Shown piece after piece: positions 1 through 13,500 of a DNA stretch of 64,000 nt (the stretch's first letter is position 1; each line of letters begins with the position of its first letter). The stretch is taken from positions 7,184,744 to 7,248,743 of the forward strand of contig VZRN01005622.1 of assembly GCA_013397935.1 (NCBI GenBank). The letters are read 5' to 3'. The notes beneath the pieces were generated by a model. The model was not told the origin of the DNA and searched no databases. It saw nothing but the letters and a program-made list of their open reading frames with translations. The position numbers were made by a program, and so were the translations under genes. The stretch is from Dasyornis broadbenti. Taxonomy: Eukaryota; Chordata; Aves; Passeriformes; Dasyornithidae.

Positions 1-1463
1 GGAAAATCTTGAATCACTCTAAATATAGTTTTAAAGAATTCCACTGAATTTTACTTCACAGTTGCATGAACTTTCTTTCTGTAAATGCGAATACACAGGA
101 CACACAGCCTATCACTCTAAAAGAGAACTGACAGGAAAAGGCAGGCCTAAAGTCAATGTTTAGGTTCACGCTGAATATGTTTTCAAATAACAGAATAGGC
201 AGCATCATATATATGAGTACATTTTTGTTTGGCAGGTGGATGATACTGCTGAAAGTAGGAACCAAGTTGTTAGTGCTGCCCAGGACTATGCACTAATGCA
301 AAATCCAGTCTGGTAACACAACGGGGATGAAATCTGTTGTTCTTACAACACCCAACCACCACGAGTCATTAGAACAATCATGTCATCGGAGTGGTGAAAA
401 GGTTGCTCATGCTCCTGATGCAACATAAATCCTGGCATCAAAACCCTCCCTTTCCTGAAGTATTTTCACCTTGACATTCTTTTTGTGTATGAAACATATG
501 ATGGTAAAACCAAACCAAACCAGGTCTTCCCTGAAGTCTTGCTATTCCTCAACAGCGTGTAGTATCTCTGCTAAATACTTCCTTAGATGGGGCACTGTGG
601 TATAAAAAGCTGTTTCAAAAAGCACAACAATGGCATTTGTGCTGGATGCATCTCTCCAGTTTCACTTATAAGGCTGGTCAATGGCAGCACAAACAGTTCA
701 GTCACCACAGCTCAATAATGAGATCATTACACCACACATGCCTCCTCCTTCACTCATTCAGTTCTAAACTCCCATAAATATTCAACATGAGCAAAGGTAA
801 GTGTCCTTCTGCATACTGAACTCTGCAATTTGCTTTCACAGGCTAAAAGTCCATGGAAAACTTGTATTTACAAGTTTAAAAGGGATGTACACAGATGAAA
901 TCCTTGCCTCCTTAAAGTGAATGAATATTTTATGATTGATTTCCCAGAGGCTAGTTTTTAATTCAAAACCTAGAGGCAACTAGAAGTCAGAAAAGAATCA
1001 GATCTTAAAAAAGTAAAGAACAAGAACTACTAAATAGCTGCAATGTTAACAGTCCTTAATCTCCCTGGGCAAATATTCCCTTATTAGGTTTTAAGTCATC
1101 TAGAAAAACTCTAAAAACGGAGCTATAGTGAAAAAAAAAACCAACACAACAAACCCAAACAAAAATCTAATCAGCAATGCACTGCAGTGTAAATGTGTAT
1201 ACCTACGTATTTAAATATCAAATGGAAAACTGTTAGCTATTACTGAGGTCTCAGGTCTTCTCTCATAAATACAAGTCCACATTAATCAGAATTCACATAA
1301 TTACCTGTAGAAAATACAGTGTTCCTTCAAACATGTAACAAATGTGGATTAATCTAACTGAAAATTACTGACCATCGTGCTGTTCCTTCAAAAATCTCTG
1401 TACCCCTGGGTGGGCTTTTGCAGAGTTTCAACCCCACAACAGAATAAAAATCACAAATAACAA

Positions 1464-1496
1464 ATTAAAAAAAAAAATTTAAAAAAAATTTAAAAA
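1464..1496. repeat. A/T-only tract with internal palindromes
   Basis: More than 30 bases with only A and T, containing two AAATTT cores separated by A runs. A similar tract occurs near 11468-11487. Confidence 0.8.
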
Positions 1497-2383
1497 TCAA
1501 GGTTTCCAATGGTAAATGCAAATATCCAGAAACAGTAATTGCAGTGCAATTAGACTGATTTCCTCAAATATTTGGGAACACACTTTATCTGGAAAATATA
1601 TTTTTCCAGCTTCCAAAAGTAAATTGTTTATCTGCAACCAAATTTTCATGTAAAAGGTAATGAAACTGACAGTGTGATGTTATTAAAAAGGAGCAAGTAG
1701 CACTTGATACCCTCTGTACTGCATTTAAGACAGTAAAATTGAAATTTTGTCAGAATTGCTGACTATCTGATCAAAGCAAGGCTTGCAGGTTACCTTTAAG
1801 ATAGAGTCCCAAACAAATGAACCATCAAGTCAATATTCAGTACAACTTTACTCAATAAACCTTAGGGTAATTCAAAAAAGACCATGAATGTATGCAAATC
1901 CCCCAGGTACTCCAAAAGCCTATTGCAGGAGAGGACACTTATAGTCAGCACAGTGTACATGCAATGACTATTCTAAATGGTTTTTTGCCACCTTTTTAAT
2001 TTTTAATTTTATTTTAATTACCCAGCTCTAGGGAAATTCTGACAAATTTACTGAAATTGGGCTGATGCAAAGAAGCTTCTTAAAAGAGAATAAAATCTGG
2101 AAAGCACTTAACACGTAAGAGCAGGACATCAGCAAACTTTTTAAAAAGCCTCTTCTGATCTCTTGGTGCAAGAGGTATTACAGTGTTAAAATCTCACATG
2201 ACAATGTTCATCTGAGGTGTAGTCCTGCCAAATCCAAACCAGCTTTGGAAATTAATGTTCAGCAGGACACTAAGGCAACCATTCAGCAACCTTTTAAATA
2301 TATACAGACTGTACAAAATAACATCTCAAGACCCACTGAAATTTAGGTTTTTTTTTTTAATTAAATGTTATTTAAGAAATTAA

Positions 2384-2440
2384 TGGTAAAGAAAAGGAAA
2401 AGAAAGATAAGAAAAAGGCAGAAGAAACAGAAAGGAGAAG
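2384..2440. repeat. purine-rich tract
   Basis: About 57 bases almost wholly A and G on the plus strand (for example GAAAAGGAAAAGAAAGATAA). On the minus strand it is a polypyrimidine tract that could mimic acceptor sites. Confidence 0.75.
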
Positions 2441-3023
2441 TCATACAGCAACAGATCTCTTATTTCCCAGTAAGGGCTTAATCAACTGCTAAAATCTATG
2501 AATCCCTAGAACTAAATATTATATTTAACTACCGTTACAAAATAAATTGATACGTTGATGTGCTTTCTTCTCCACTACTACTGTAAATGCACTCTTTTTT
2601 TTAGCCACTTCCACTATCTTCTCCCAGACTTCTGTACCCTGAGAAATAAACAACCCAATTGTTCTGCAGAACCTCCAGGAGCAACCACTGATTACAGCTC
2701 ATTAAGCCCTGTCTACCTAGACAAAACTAAAGCAGCAGCAGAATCCACAGCACAAATGTTGCAACCGGGTGAGACACTCCCCAAGTGAGGAACACCATGG
2801 GAAATCAGTCCTACAACCTTTTAAAATGTGCCTAGGGAGAAACTGTAGGCAGAATAAGGAAGATAAGGGAATATTAAAGTGTTCACTGAACTGTATACGT
2901 CCAGAATATTAATTCCACTTTTGCAGTTGAAGTTTTTCTTTGTTTGCAAGCTACAAATAAGATTTATCCACCACATAGATTTTAAAATAGTAATAACAAC
3001 AAACTTTAAGATCCTTTGCTTAC

Positions 3024-3038
3024 CATAAAATACTACTG
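3024..3038 (-). other. candidate 15-base microexon (splice-site pair)
   Basis: On the minus strand a strong acceptor (CATTCTCTTTTGCAG) is followed after 15 bases (CAGTAGTATTTTATG) by a good donor (ATG before GTAAGC). Its length is a multiple of three, and entered in phase 2 it has no stop. That matches the phase at which the 57975-58059 candidate exon ends. With only 15 bases there is no protein-level evidence, and a chance pairing is the default explanation. Confidence 0.1.
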
Positions 3039-6000
3039 CTGCAAAAGAGAATGAAATCTGAGAACACAGTTTCTAATAGGTTAAAGCACAACAACAGAAC
3101 CAATGGCTTCTTGCTCCTAAATATTGGGTTTTGATTTTTAAAGAATTCTTTGAATTAATGAAAACCTCAACTGAAAAACCTAACTGGAGACTCCAAACAA
3201 ACAGCAGACTTTTAGTTCACCTAACAGATATGCAGTTCCTGCTATTTAAGAAATTATAAATAGTTCACAATTTAACTAGCAAAATTACATCCTTAAGACA
3301 TTTTTCCAATATCCCAGACTAGTATTTCTAAGTAAATCCTTTTCCTAAATGGAACAGAGAGCCATAGTAAATTAGTAACACTAGACTAGCATTATTTGAG
3401 TAGGAGGGTTACATAATCTATTGGATAACTCATAAAACTTGGTATTATCAAGGTGTCTTCTTCTGCAATCTTCATTCAAGATCATAGGAAAAAAAAATCT
3501 TAAAGAAACCATTAAGATACTCATTTAGGAAACTGGTAATGGCTAGCAGATTGCCCATATGAACATTTATTAGAAGAGAGATTACCCAAACTCATGCACA
3601 TTGTTAGAATGATTAATAGAGGTTGAGTTTAGTATATATTTACACAGATAAAACATTTTTATTAAGTGCATTTCAGAGTTCTTTCATGACGATTAAACTC
3701 CTGTAGCAATTTTATGTTCCATTTTTAAGTTGAGAAGAATCAAAACATGCATTTGTAAAGCTAAAATGAAACTGTTCTGTGAAATAAAAATCTTCAGTTA
3801 CTTAATAAATTTGTTGTCCTAATGCTTAGCTACTACTGGAAGAACCAGAAAAAGTCTCTCACCAGCTTCACTGACTTGCCATTCTCACATTCCCAAGTGT
3901 AAAGGCTCCAGCCCACCACATCACCCAATGGCTCAGACTGTCGTTTTAATTATTACAGATTTGAGGAATGCAGTACAGTGATTATAGTGGCAGCTTGGGA
4001 TCCAGGGGTCCAATTACTCACTGCGCTGCAGACAGGCTGTCTGACTTCTGGTTTTACTTCTCCGTACCCTGTTTTCCCAGATGGAGTAATAATAGATGGA
4101 AACTTCAGAAAGATAATTGAGGATAAATATATTAAAGGCTCTGTGTTGCTCAGCAGCTCCAGTACTAGCAATGAGAAAGTACGTAAAACACAGGATTTTA
4201 AGTGATTCCCCATCCTTACAGCTGCCTGAAGTGAAATGTTGAAGAGCACAATGAAATTAAGATCTTCAAAAAATTCCTAGATGAACCGCAAATTACAGCA
4301 AAATCTTGCAGTGAACTAAGAATGAGTGGGGGTAATGAGACTTGTCCCAGAATTGTTTTACTATTAAGCTCAATTTGCACACCTTTGAAAGAAGCAGGAA
4401 GGATGTTTTTTCAGAGCAGTGGTAAAAGCACTTCAGTTGGCTCTTTCTGCAAAGGTTCTGAGTAGTGAAACAGCCCTGCTTCAATAAACCCCAGCACCAA
4501 ATGCACAGAGCTGCACAAACGAGCAGGTACTTCAATGGTACTTAAGCATGTGCTTTAAGAGAATCCACTATTTGAGTGCTTTGCTTTCTGAAATCTGCGC
4601 TTTATTTGTGTCAGAAATCTGTTGAGATGAATGGAGCAGCTGAGACCTCTTCACAGTTTTGATTCAGGCAGTCAAGACATTCTGAAGGCTCCCTCTGCAA
4701 ATGTAATTTAGAAGAAGACAGAAAAAAAAACAAAAAAAAACACGCAGAAATGATCAGATAGGGGAGAAAAACTCAGCAATAAGCAGGTGAACTCTTCCAT
4801 GGCTGCACTCAGAAGAACTTGGAGATCCAGAAGCTTTTTTTAAAAAAATAATTAATTTAAATCAAATTAATCAGGCTCCTCTCCTTCAACTGTAGGGTAT
4901 CACTTTGAGAAAGCAAAAATAAGCTTTTTCCCAGGAGCTTGGCACATTATTCACTCCTCCTAGGCCTGTTGACTGACTCCAAAAGACATTTTAAACATGG
5001 GAAGGATAGCCTATCCCTTCCAGACAGCTCAGTCAGGAGAGGGCACATAAGGAATCATGTTGCAGCAGCAGGAGCTCCTGCTGCTGCCAGGATTTCTGAA
5101 GGGGCTCCCAAGACTCCAACCCCACTAGAGTTGGCATTCCCCATCCTGAGCTGGGGCTGTTCCCTCCAGGCTGGCACGGAGCACGCAGCAGCATCGCTCC
5201 CTCTGTGAAACACACCCTTGGATAATGCAGGATTAGCAACAGCCATGGCTCCACGGCCAGATTCTGCAGGAGCACCCGAATGGAAAAGCCTTTTCCCCCG
5301 TGTTTTGTTAAGCAATGTGCTGCCAAACCCAGCCCCAACCTGACTTTGTTTTAGACAACAGAGAGCAGTGTTGTCTTCTTCAGTATGGGGAAGGGGCAGC
5401 AGCGGGAAGGGGTGTGTGGAAGGGAACAGACCCACACTGGCCTGACCAAAACCTTCTAATTATTTTAGCAGCTTAATTAGCAGGATTTTGAAAAATACTA
5501 TAGTAAACCAATTCCCTGACAGATGATACAACAGCTCAAAGAGATCCAAAATCCACTGTTTCACAAAAGTGCATAAACCCCAAGTCTAAGTCACACAAAA
5601 TCGACAGGAACATAGAACCAAGAGAACAGGCACAAGACAGTTTTTCCTCTGAGAAAAAGATCTGACAGAGCACTGGACTGAAATGTTAGCAAACTAACAA
5701 CTGAGTGGGGAAGAAAAGACCCCAACTGTTCTCATAGTACAGACTATTTAGATTTACTTCAGCTTTGAAGAGACTACTAAATGTAAATGCTGATTACTGT
5801 CACTGTTAATAGTGGCACCAGAAGCACATAGGGAAGGGGAGGCTATTCCTACACATGCAGTTTGGGGTGTGGAAGGGGGGATTCAGTCTCCTCATCTCAA
5901 GTGTCCCTCCACTCCTCAGATTTCACATGGGATTCTCCAGTCCAGGAATCTGTGACTCACTCAGACCATGGAATACCACCCCACAACACCAACGAGGAGC

Positions 6001-6387
6001 TTTGGGATGGTACGTAATACATGTCAAGGGGGAACACAGCATTTCCAGTGTGTGCCAAAATGAGGTGTGGAAATGTCAGAGAGATTTCCATGTCCACGCA
6101 GAGGGCTGCTCGGGGAGGGGAGGCGGAATGTCCTGCCAGGAGAGACACGCAAGTCGAAGCGCCTCAAACTCTGTAGCAAAGCATTTCCATGTGAAAACCC
6201 AAATTCTGAGCGCTGCTGGCTACATTGCAACTCATCCAACACTGGCGCTCAACCCATCCCAGCCACGTCTTCCAGAACGTGGTGCACAGCTTGCAGAAGG
6301 CCACAGGCAGACATATCTCCCGAAGTTACATGTGACTTGTGTTTTTGTAGCTTACTTCACAAACATACTGATAAGGAGGGGAAAAGA

Positions 6388-6510
6388 AATTGAAAAAAAG
6401 CAAAAAAGGGCCTAACAAAAAACCAAACCAACCAACTGAAACCCTACCAAAGAAAAAAGTAAAAAAAACCATCATCCAACATCACCCCAAAACTAATCAA
6501 ACCCCCAAAA
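6388..6510. repeat. A/C-rich low-complexity tract
   Basis: Strong A and C bias, poor in G and T, with AACCAAACCAACC-type repeats. Read on the minus strand it is T/G-rich. Comparable tracts lie at 28531-28575, 38080-38240 and 44215-44250. The class is common in bird introns and is not a mobile element as far as I can see. Confidence 0.75.
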
Positions 6511-9500
6511 GAGCTGAAGTACATGGGAAGGGGGAAATGGGGAGCAGACAATTCCCATGAAAGCTGAGTTTGTAAAAGCCTTTTAACAGCAGCTCTCCAA
6601 GGTTTACAAGTACACTTAAGTACCATACACAGCTTAATCCAAATCTGGCCTGCACGTCAGGACCTCCTGCTGGAAAGTTCTGCAAAGTTCAGAAACGAAA
6701 CACGTGTGGCCATTTTTCGTGCTGTGACACTCTTCAAACAACAGCTCAGCCTACCTTAAATAGGTATTTCTTATTCTAACGAGTAAAAGAACTGAGCACC
6801 ACAGAAATAATCACTCCTACATGCAGAAAACCTCATGCTGTTCGTGTTACTTATGATTCACCCTGGTGTTGAAAAGAAATTTCAGTCATTTCCTTATCCA
6901 GACTCATGCACATATATTTGTTCTTACAAATAGTACTGGAGGAATATTTATATTTTGTTCTCTAATGGTTCTGTAAAGGACATCTTTGAGTTTGTTTCTT
7001 GATCATGATCGGCTAACACTCAAGGCATGAACTCAGACAGACATTCTGCCAAGTCTTTGCTAATTGTAAGGAATGAGAAGGAACATGCCATTTACAAATG
7101 CCACCTGTGAAGGAATCAAGTATCTGACATCTAAACCTGTCCCTTCAGTCACTGCTCAATGGTCTTCTGCTACTGAAGACAACAATGGCAGAAATTAAAA
7201 GATAATGCAGAGAAGTTACACCCCGACCCCACATCCATCAAGGACAGGGATCTAGAAACAGCATGTATCACTGAATCTCAACTAACTTGGCTAAGTGTGT
7301 TGATCCAAGCTCAGAAATAATAGCGAGCAGAAAGGCTTTTGGTCAATGGAGTCTTCTTATTCAAAAACCAAGAGCAAAAAACACACAAAAATCTATACAA
7401 AGACTTGTTTTCGGAACAGAGGAGTGGATAATATAAAACAGAATGGACAGAGGATGCACCTTTCCAATCTTTGGTAAACCACTTGCCTATAAATAAGCAA
7501 TTAAAAGGAAACTCAAACAGATTTCCATTCCCTCTGACACCTACAAAACCAAATCACTGATTATGCATTTAACTCTACGTCAGCTCCCCAAGAATGAAAT
7601 TTGATTAATATACAGTGAAGAAATCAATGTCCTCTCCTGGGCAATCATGCTTTTGAGTTATGATCAATGCATGCAGATAATGCATTCCCACACAACTCTG
7701 ACCTTCTGCTTGTTGAAAGGGTCTAAAGATACAGACATTTATTGATAGCAGTGCAATAAAACTGTGTATTTCTTGGAATAACTGTATGTTAGATGGTTTG
7801 GCATATGTTTAGTCATTTTATGTTATTTTAACCAAGAATTGGTTTCAGATGTCAAAGTGGAACAAAGCACTAAAAAGTAATGCACGATATTTTATTGACA
7901 GTAATAGCTGTGTTTCGCTTGGGACCAAGCATCTCATGGTTATGAATGAAAGTCACTTTCTAGACTTCACAACAGAATAGGCTTCAGCGAACTGAACACA
8001 AATAATCAGTAATTCCAGGCAAGGTGAAATACCGGATCACAGTCACATAGCATTCAACTATATGTAAAACCCCATAAATCCATCTTACAGACCCAGATGA
8101 TTTGTGGTTTGGGTTTGTTGTTGTTTGGTTTTTTTAAAGTGAGTAGAAGAGATACTACAACTTCTGTTGGAATAGGAGATTCCAGCTTGTTGCAGATGAT
8201 GTTTCCCAAGGTTGTTGTGGACACAGAAAAGGCTCACATAAGTTAAGTGAGAAAAGAAAAATCTGCATTAGTAAGATGGTCTCTATTAGATCAATTAAAA
8301 TAAAAAATTATGATTTCTTTTCCCCCTCCAAAACAGCAAAGCCAAGCAAAATTCAAGATAAAACACAAAAACCAGCTTTAGTGAAACCTTGGGAGAAAAG
8401 GCTCATAATGTCCTGTAAAGACAAAAGGACAAAGAGTCCTCATCACTTTGGCAGAGTTAACACAGAAACATTCACAACATAAATCCCTAAGTAAAATATT
8501 AAAGGGACTATTTAGTCATATAGATGTATGCAGAGATGATCATCTGACCCTCAAACATAAAGAACAGGACTGCAACTCACCCCTAGCCATGAGTCAAATC
8601 AGAACAATTTAAATACCAACTTAACTCAAAACTAGTGAAAATGGTTTTTACTGCCACAAAGGCATGGTAAGAACAATGGATAGCTGGCAAGGGGATGTGT
8701 TTAACTACCCCTCACTGTAAGGACATATACTTTGAAATAATTTCTCAAAATTCATGCTGATAAAGGTGCCATGCATTTTAAGAAGATAACATACCATCAT
8801 AAAGTTGTGGAAAGGAAACCTTTTATGTGTGTTTTTAATGAGTTCTTCATGAAGAAAAGAATTGCAATAGCAAAAAAAAAAAAGCTACTTCTTATTACTG
8901 CTTGTTCCATTACTGTCAAGAGAGTTGAAACAGATGCTTAAACCAAATTCAAAACTGTATAAAACAGAGCAATGCGATTGATTTTTAAAGAAAGCGTGTG
9001 ATTTTCTACATAAAACATGATCCCAGAAATAAAAAACCTATTAAAAATAAATCTATTACTCCATACTTGCACATAAGTATTGGCTAATTTGAGACCCTAT
9101 TTCACAACACCTATGAAACCAACAGCTTCACTAAGGCTTTATGAAGCCACATGCCAAAGTGCCAGTGTTTCACCAACCAACTCTGCTGCCCTCTTTGCAC
9201 ATGTTTAAAATAAGGGCTGTGCTTCAGAACCTGCTGAATGCACACGGCACAAAGCTCCTACCAGGCAAGCCAGACTAAGGACCTCGTTGTAGTCCAAAGA
9301 AACCCCAAAGATACTGCCAAGCATCTGTTTCGCAGTTCTCCATGTGGGAACACGGCATCACAAGTGGCATGAGCAAGGACAAAGAGCAGGGACTACTTCC
9401 ACTGCTGAATGCCAAACAAAAGCACAGCCTCTGGTGAGACGCTTGAAGAGAAAACCCCACCTCCAGGCAGAATGCCTGTGCTGAATTTAGAAGAGTTTAT

Positions 9501-10276
9501 GGGCGAGATAAAGATGTCTTTATTAGAAGCAACTCCTAAACAGAACTAAAAGAACAACAACAAAAAACAATTTTTTTCAAACCCACTGAAATCTTAAAAG
9601 ATGACTGAAAACTTAATTGATCCAAATATTTTAATTTTTGTATTTTACTAAGGTATCCTGTGAATCTGGAGTATAAATCCTATGAAACTGAACTTAGTTT
9701 GCCCATCCCTAAAATAGATTTGACATACAAACACAAACACAAGGTCAAGGTCACAGATCAGCAAGGAAGATTACAAAGAGGACTGATGTAAGAGCTGGCA
9801 TTTGATCAAAGCTCCTAGATGTATCTTTTTTTTTAGTACACTTACCAGAAATACCACTGCACTACATTTTCTTCACATTGGTACATTACATGTTTCAAGT
9901 ATTCCCTACCTTTAAGAGCAGCTGCTCTGTCCTTATTTATTTTGATAAGAGCTATTAGGCAACATAGTAAATAAACTAAGGAAAAGCTCTTATGTTAAAT
10001 GAAAAGGAAGTGAAATACACTTTTTGCCATCCTTTTCACTCAATTCAGCCATTGCTAATATACATTAAACCACAAATCTAAAAGGAAAACCCACTCAAAC
10101 ACACAGGGGATGACAGCAAGACCAGGGCTAGAGAGTCAGGACCTCAGGTTTTAACTTGGTGCAGTCCTAGATACTTATCTTAATATAACAATTGTATATT
10201 TGGATCTGCACTTCCAAACAACACTTGCTTATTTATCCTAATTAGCTGTGTTCACAGCACGTATTTCTCAATTAAC

Positions 10277-10293
10277 AAAAAAAAAAAAAAAAA
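10277..10293. repeat. poly-A run (17 A)
   Basis: A plain homopolymer. No retrocopy or SINE body is recognised upstream. Confidence 0.9.
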
Positions 10294-10486
10294 GAACTCA
10301 ACAAAAGGTCTCTGCAAAACACAATCAAACTAACCTCTTCCGTAATCAGGACAACATTTACCTCCTAGAAAGCTTCTCTAATGCTGAACGCTGAGTAAGT
10401 GAGCAGATTAAATACAGCAGCAACAGTTGAAAGACTCATTAAAACCCAGCGGCTGAGAATAGTTAGCAATGCAAGTCATTTACTGT

Positions 10487-10512
10487 TCTATCTATCTATC
10501 CATCCATCCACC
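10487..10512. repeat. TCTA/TCCA tetranucleotide repeat
   Basis: Imperfect tetranucleotide array: TCTA units change to TCCA units after about three copies. It is a candidate short tandem repeat marker. Confidence 0.88.
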
Positions 10513-13500
10513 AACCGATACATTCTCAAAGCTTTAAACACATGCAGGAGAGTATTTAGCTTACAGGTCACATCTACCACGTGTACCCTTCAGATGCCTG
10601 AACATGAGGAAGAGGTGTCTTGGGTGACACAATGTCACATGGCATTCAAAGCTGCACTGCTGCCACAAAGTTTAGATGCTCACTGTAATAAGTAGTAATT
10701 TAAAGAATAGCGTGGCTTGTACTGTTAATTCTTAACCCCCACTTTCAACACCAGCACTGCTCTGATGTTAGTCTAGACATGACTGGGAGCAGTTTATATT
10801 TAGACAGCAAGATATGTCTATAAATAGGACTGTTTGTGTTGGTATTAAAGCTTTTATTGGAACCGATTTGGGGTGACCTGCATAGCTCACTCGTATGTGG
10901 GCATCTTGGACACTGCCAGTAAAACCCTCATGCCATCACACATCCCTCCTGCACCTTCAACATTTGTTTACTGATTTTCCTCCATTTTTGTAGAGGCAGT
11001 ACACTTGCAGCCCTCTGCCTGTGTGACTGGGTTGTCTCAGCTACTGATGAAAAGGCCTCAAATGAAAAAAGACAGAAAAAAGAAGGTTTAAAAACTTGTC
11101 TGCTTTTTGCAAACATCCTTCACAAGAATGAGGTTGCCCCGCTTTCAAGCTATAGTACTGCCTGAGCTACTAGGGCCAGATACAAATCACTCCAGAAGCC
11201 TGAGATGTGAGCTTCTCAGCACTATGGTATAGGTGCTTTTAACTCTGGGAGTGATTCATCAGATCTTAAAACAGTCACTGGTTTAAGATTGAATGAAGTT
11301 GTAGACCTCAGGGCAATACAATTCTGCTCCTCCTTTGTCCCCCTTTTCTAAGCGTTTCAAGCAAAATGGGAGAAAAGGGGAGGCTGGTTAATTTTTTTAA
11401 CCCTTTCTACTTTGTGAAAAGCTGATAAAGCTTCTCACTGCATTGAAGAGTTAGGAAGAGAAAAATAAAAAAAAAAAATTTAAAAAAATCAGGCAATAAT
11501 TATAACAAACCAACAAAAGCTCCTTCCGTATCCACAAACAAATCAGCAGTTTACTCGGAGAACCAAACACACATGAAAATGTGTATAGGACATTTCACAA
11601 CCGAAAATGTTCTAGGAAACACATCAACTTATCAGCAGTACAGCTACCCAACATGTGAAACCCTAAAGCAAGTGAACTTGGAGTCACAGAGCTTTTTTAA
11701 GTTTACAAACTCATAAAAACTCAAATGCATGAAAAAGCCTTTGCTTTAATTGACTTGTATGACAGTGAGCAAGTGTTCATTCAGTATCATGGCAGGTCTC
11801 TCAAGCTTATACTATAAAAAACCACTTCAATCTTCGTAACCAAACCTCTGATAAAACAAGCCAGCAGCAGTTGTGGGTTTGGGTTTTTTCCTGTTAAATA
11901 CAAGCTCACACACTTTACACACATAACCTGCAGAAGCAAGAGTCTGCATTTTGGATCAAATCCCCCACTTTTCAAGGAGCAGGGATGTGGCAGGCTGCTA
12001 TCAGCAGCCAGTGGTGGTTTTGGCTGTGACACCACGTAGAAAATATCTGAAATTCAGTTCTTATTCATTCCTCTTTGGAGAGCTGGAAGAGGCATCTTTC
12101 CATACAGTGAGCCAAATGTAAAGCATTCCAAGGGTGCTGTCTTTTAAAAGCAGGTAATGACAAACTGCAATAAACAACCAGCCAATACAGCAGCGACAAT
12201 AAACACGACAGCTAGCACAAAGCACTTCTGGTCAATTTAGTAGTCAAGCAGTCCCCAACAATGGATTATGTTGAAGAACTCAATGGCTGCCAATGCCTAA
12301 TTCTGTAAAGGTACATTTTATATTTGTATTTTTTTTTTTAAACAAAAGAAAAAATATTGTCTGCTGTGTGAAATGTCAAATTAAGTTTTCAAAAATCTTA
12401 AAATACCTTATTGATGAATAGTGTAGTAGTTAAGTTCTTGAACTTTGTACTTTCTTTATAGTTAATTTATTTTCCCTTACATGAGTAGACCTGTGAATTT
12501 TAACAGGACAACAAAATAATGGTAAGGTTATGCACACGTGCAGATCTGTGCATGAGAGAGGCATCTAAATGATGCAACACATGTTAAAGTTACAGACATA
12601 TACATAGGGGAGATGGGTATCTACCATGCTAAAACCCAGTAACACAGGAACACATCATCAGTTTAAGCATCATGACTACTAAAAGCAAACTAGTTCACAT
12701 TCAAAATTTCAATATTCACGACATAGCACAGGATTTCCAAGATGTGCAACATCAGTTATTCCACTGAATATTTCTCATTCCTCAAGTTGTTCAACAGACA
12801 GCAACCATTGCAGGTGATCTGGTTTCCCACATGCTCGAAGTCTGATATCAATTCATCATTGAATAAAACTGTTAACAATGAAAGGCAGTAGAAGGTAGAT
12901 GGTGAATTTCTCTCTGCAAATCTTGTCTCAGCTTTGGGGGAAATATCTCAAAATTACAGTTTTAATCTATTCACTTAATGAGAGTGGGGGAAGTTGTCCT
13001 AACAAAAGACATTAAAGTCAAGAACCTAGCAAATAAACAGGCGAAACTGCACCAAAGTAGCTCAAACCACGTATGACGTAGTATAAAATCATTATTTGAT
13101 ACTTATTATCTATAAACACAACTCTATCGATTCAGCTGATCAGGCTACATATTATTTCCAGCTTACCCTGCCATAACAGAGATTTGGGCATGGCTGACAG
13201 GTCACAACCCACATCCTTTGTGTTATATAAAGCCATCTTTTCCTGATGGAACTGGAAGAGTCATTTCCTAGCTCACTGTAACATCAGTAAGTAACTCCAG
13301 TGTTTTCTGAATCAATGTATAGTAAGGCCTTGTCAATAACCTGAAGGTAAGTTTCATTGACTGCCTGCATTATTACTAAACCATGGTTTTTTTGTTTCTT
13401 CTATTTTTCAGTCTCTATATAATCTTGCTAAAGAAGAATGGGTTTGTTCAAATTCTGTTGCTCAATTTCATCACTGAGTGAGACCAAAAGAACTCCACTG

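Larger units (their letters stand above)
1..10276. other. no gene recognised; presumed intron or intergenic DNA
   Basis: AT-rich single-copy-looking DNA with A/T, purine and A/C tracts and one weak microexon candidate. The longest frame is 186 codons (5855-6415, plus). It overlaps others on both strands and shows no domain, signal peptide or family resemblance. A 53-base splice-like pair on the minus strand at 1305-1357 has a weak pyrimidine tract. Nothing else stands out. Confidence 0.7.

Noticed and set aside
1305..1357. 53-base minus-strand splice-like segment with one open frame
   Set aside because: The acceptor has a poor pyrimidine tract and the phase gives an immediate stop when joined to the best exon candidate.
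5855..6415. 186-codon plus-strand open frame
   Set aside because: Several other frames overlap it on both strands, no domain or family is recognised, and it ends in a low-complexity A-rich tract. Expected by chance in this length of DNA.
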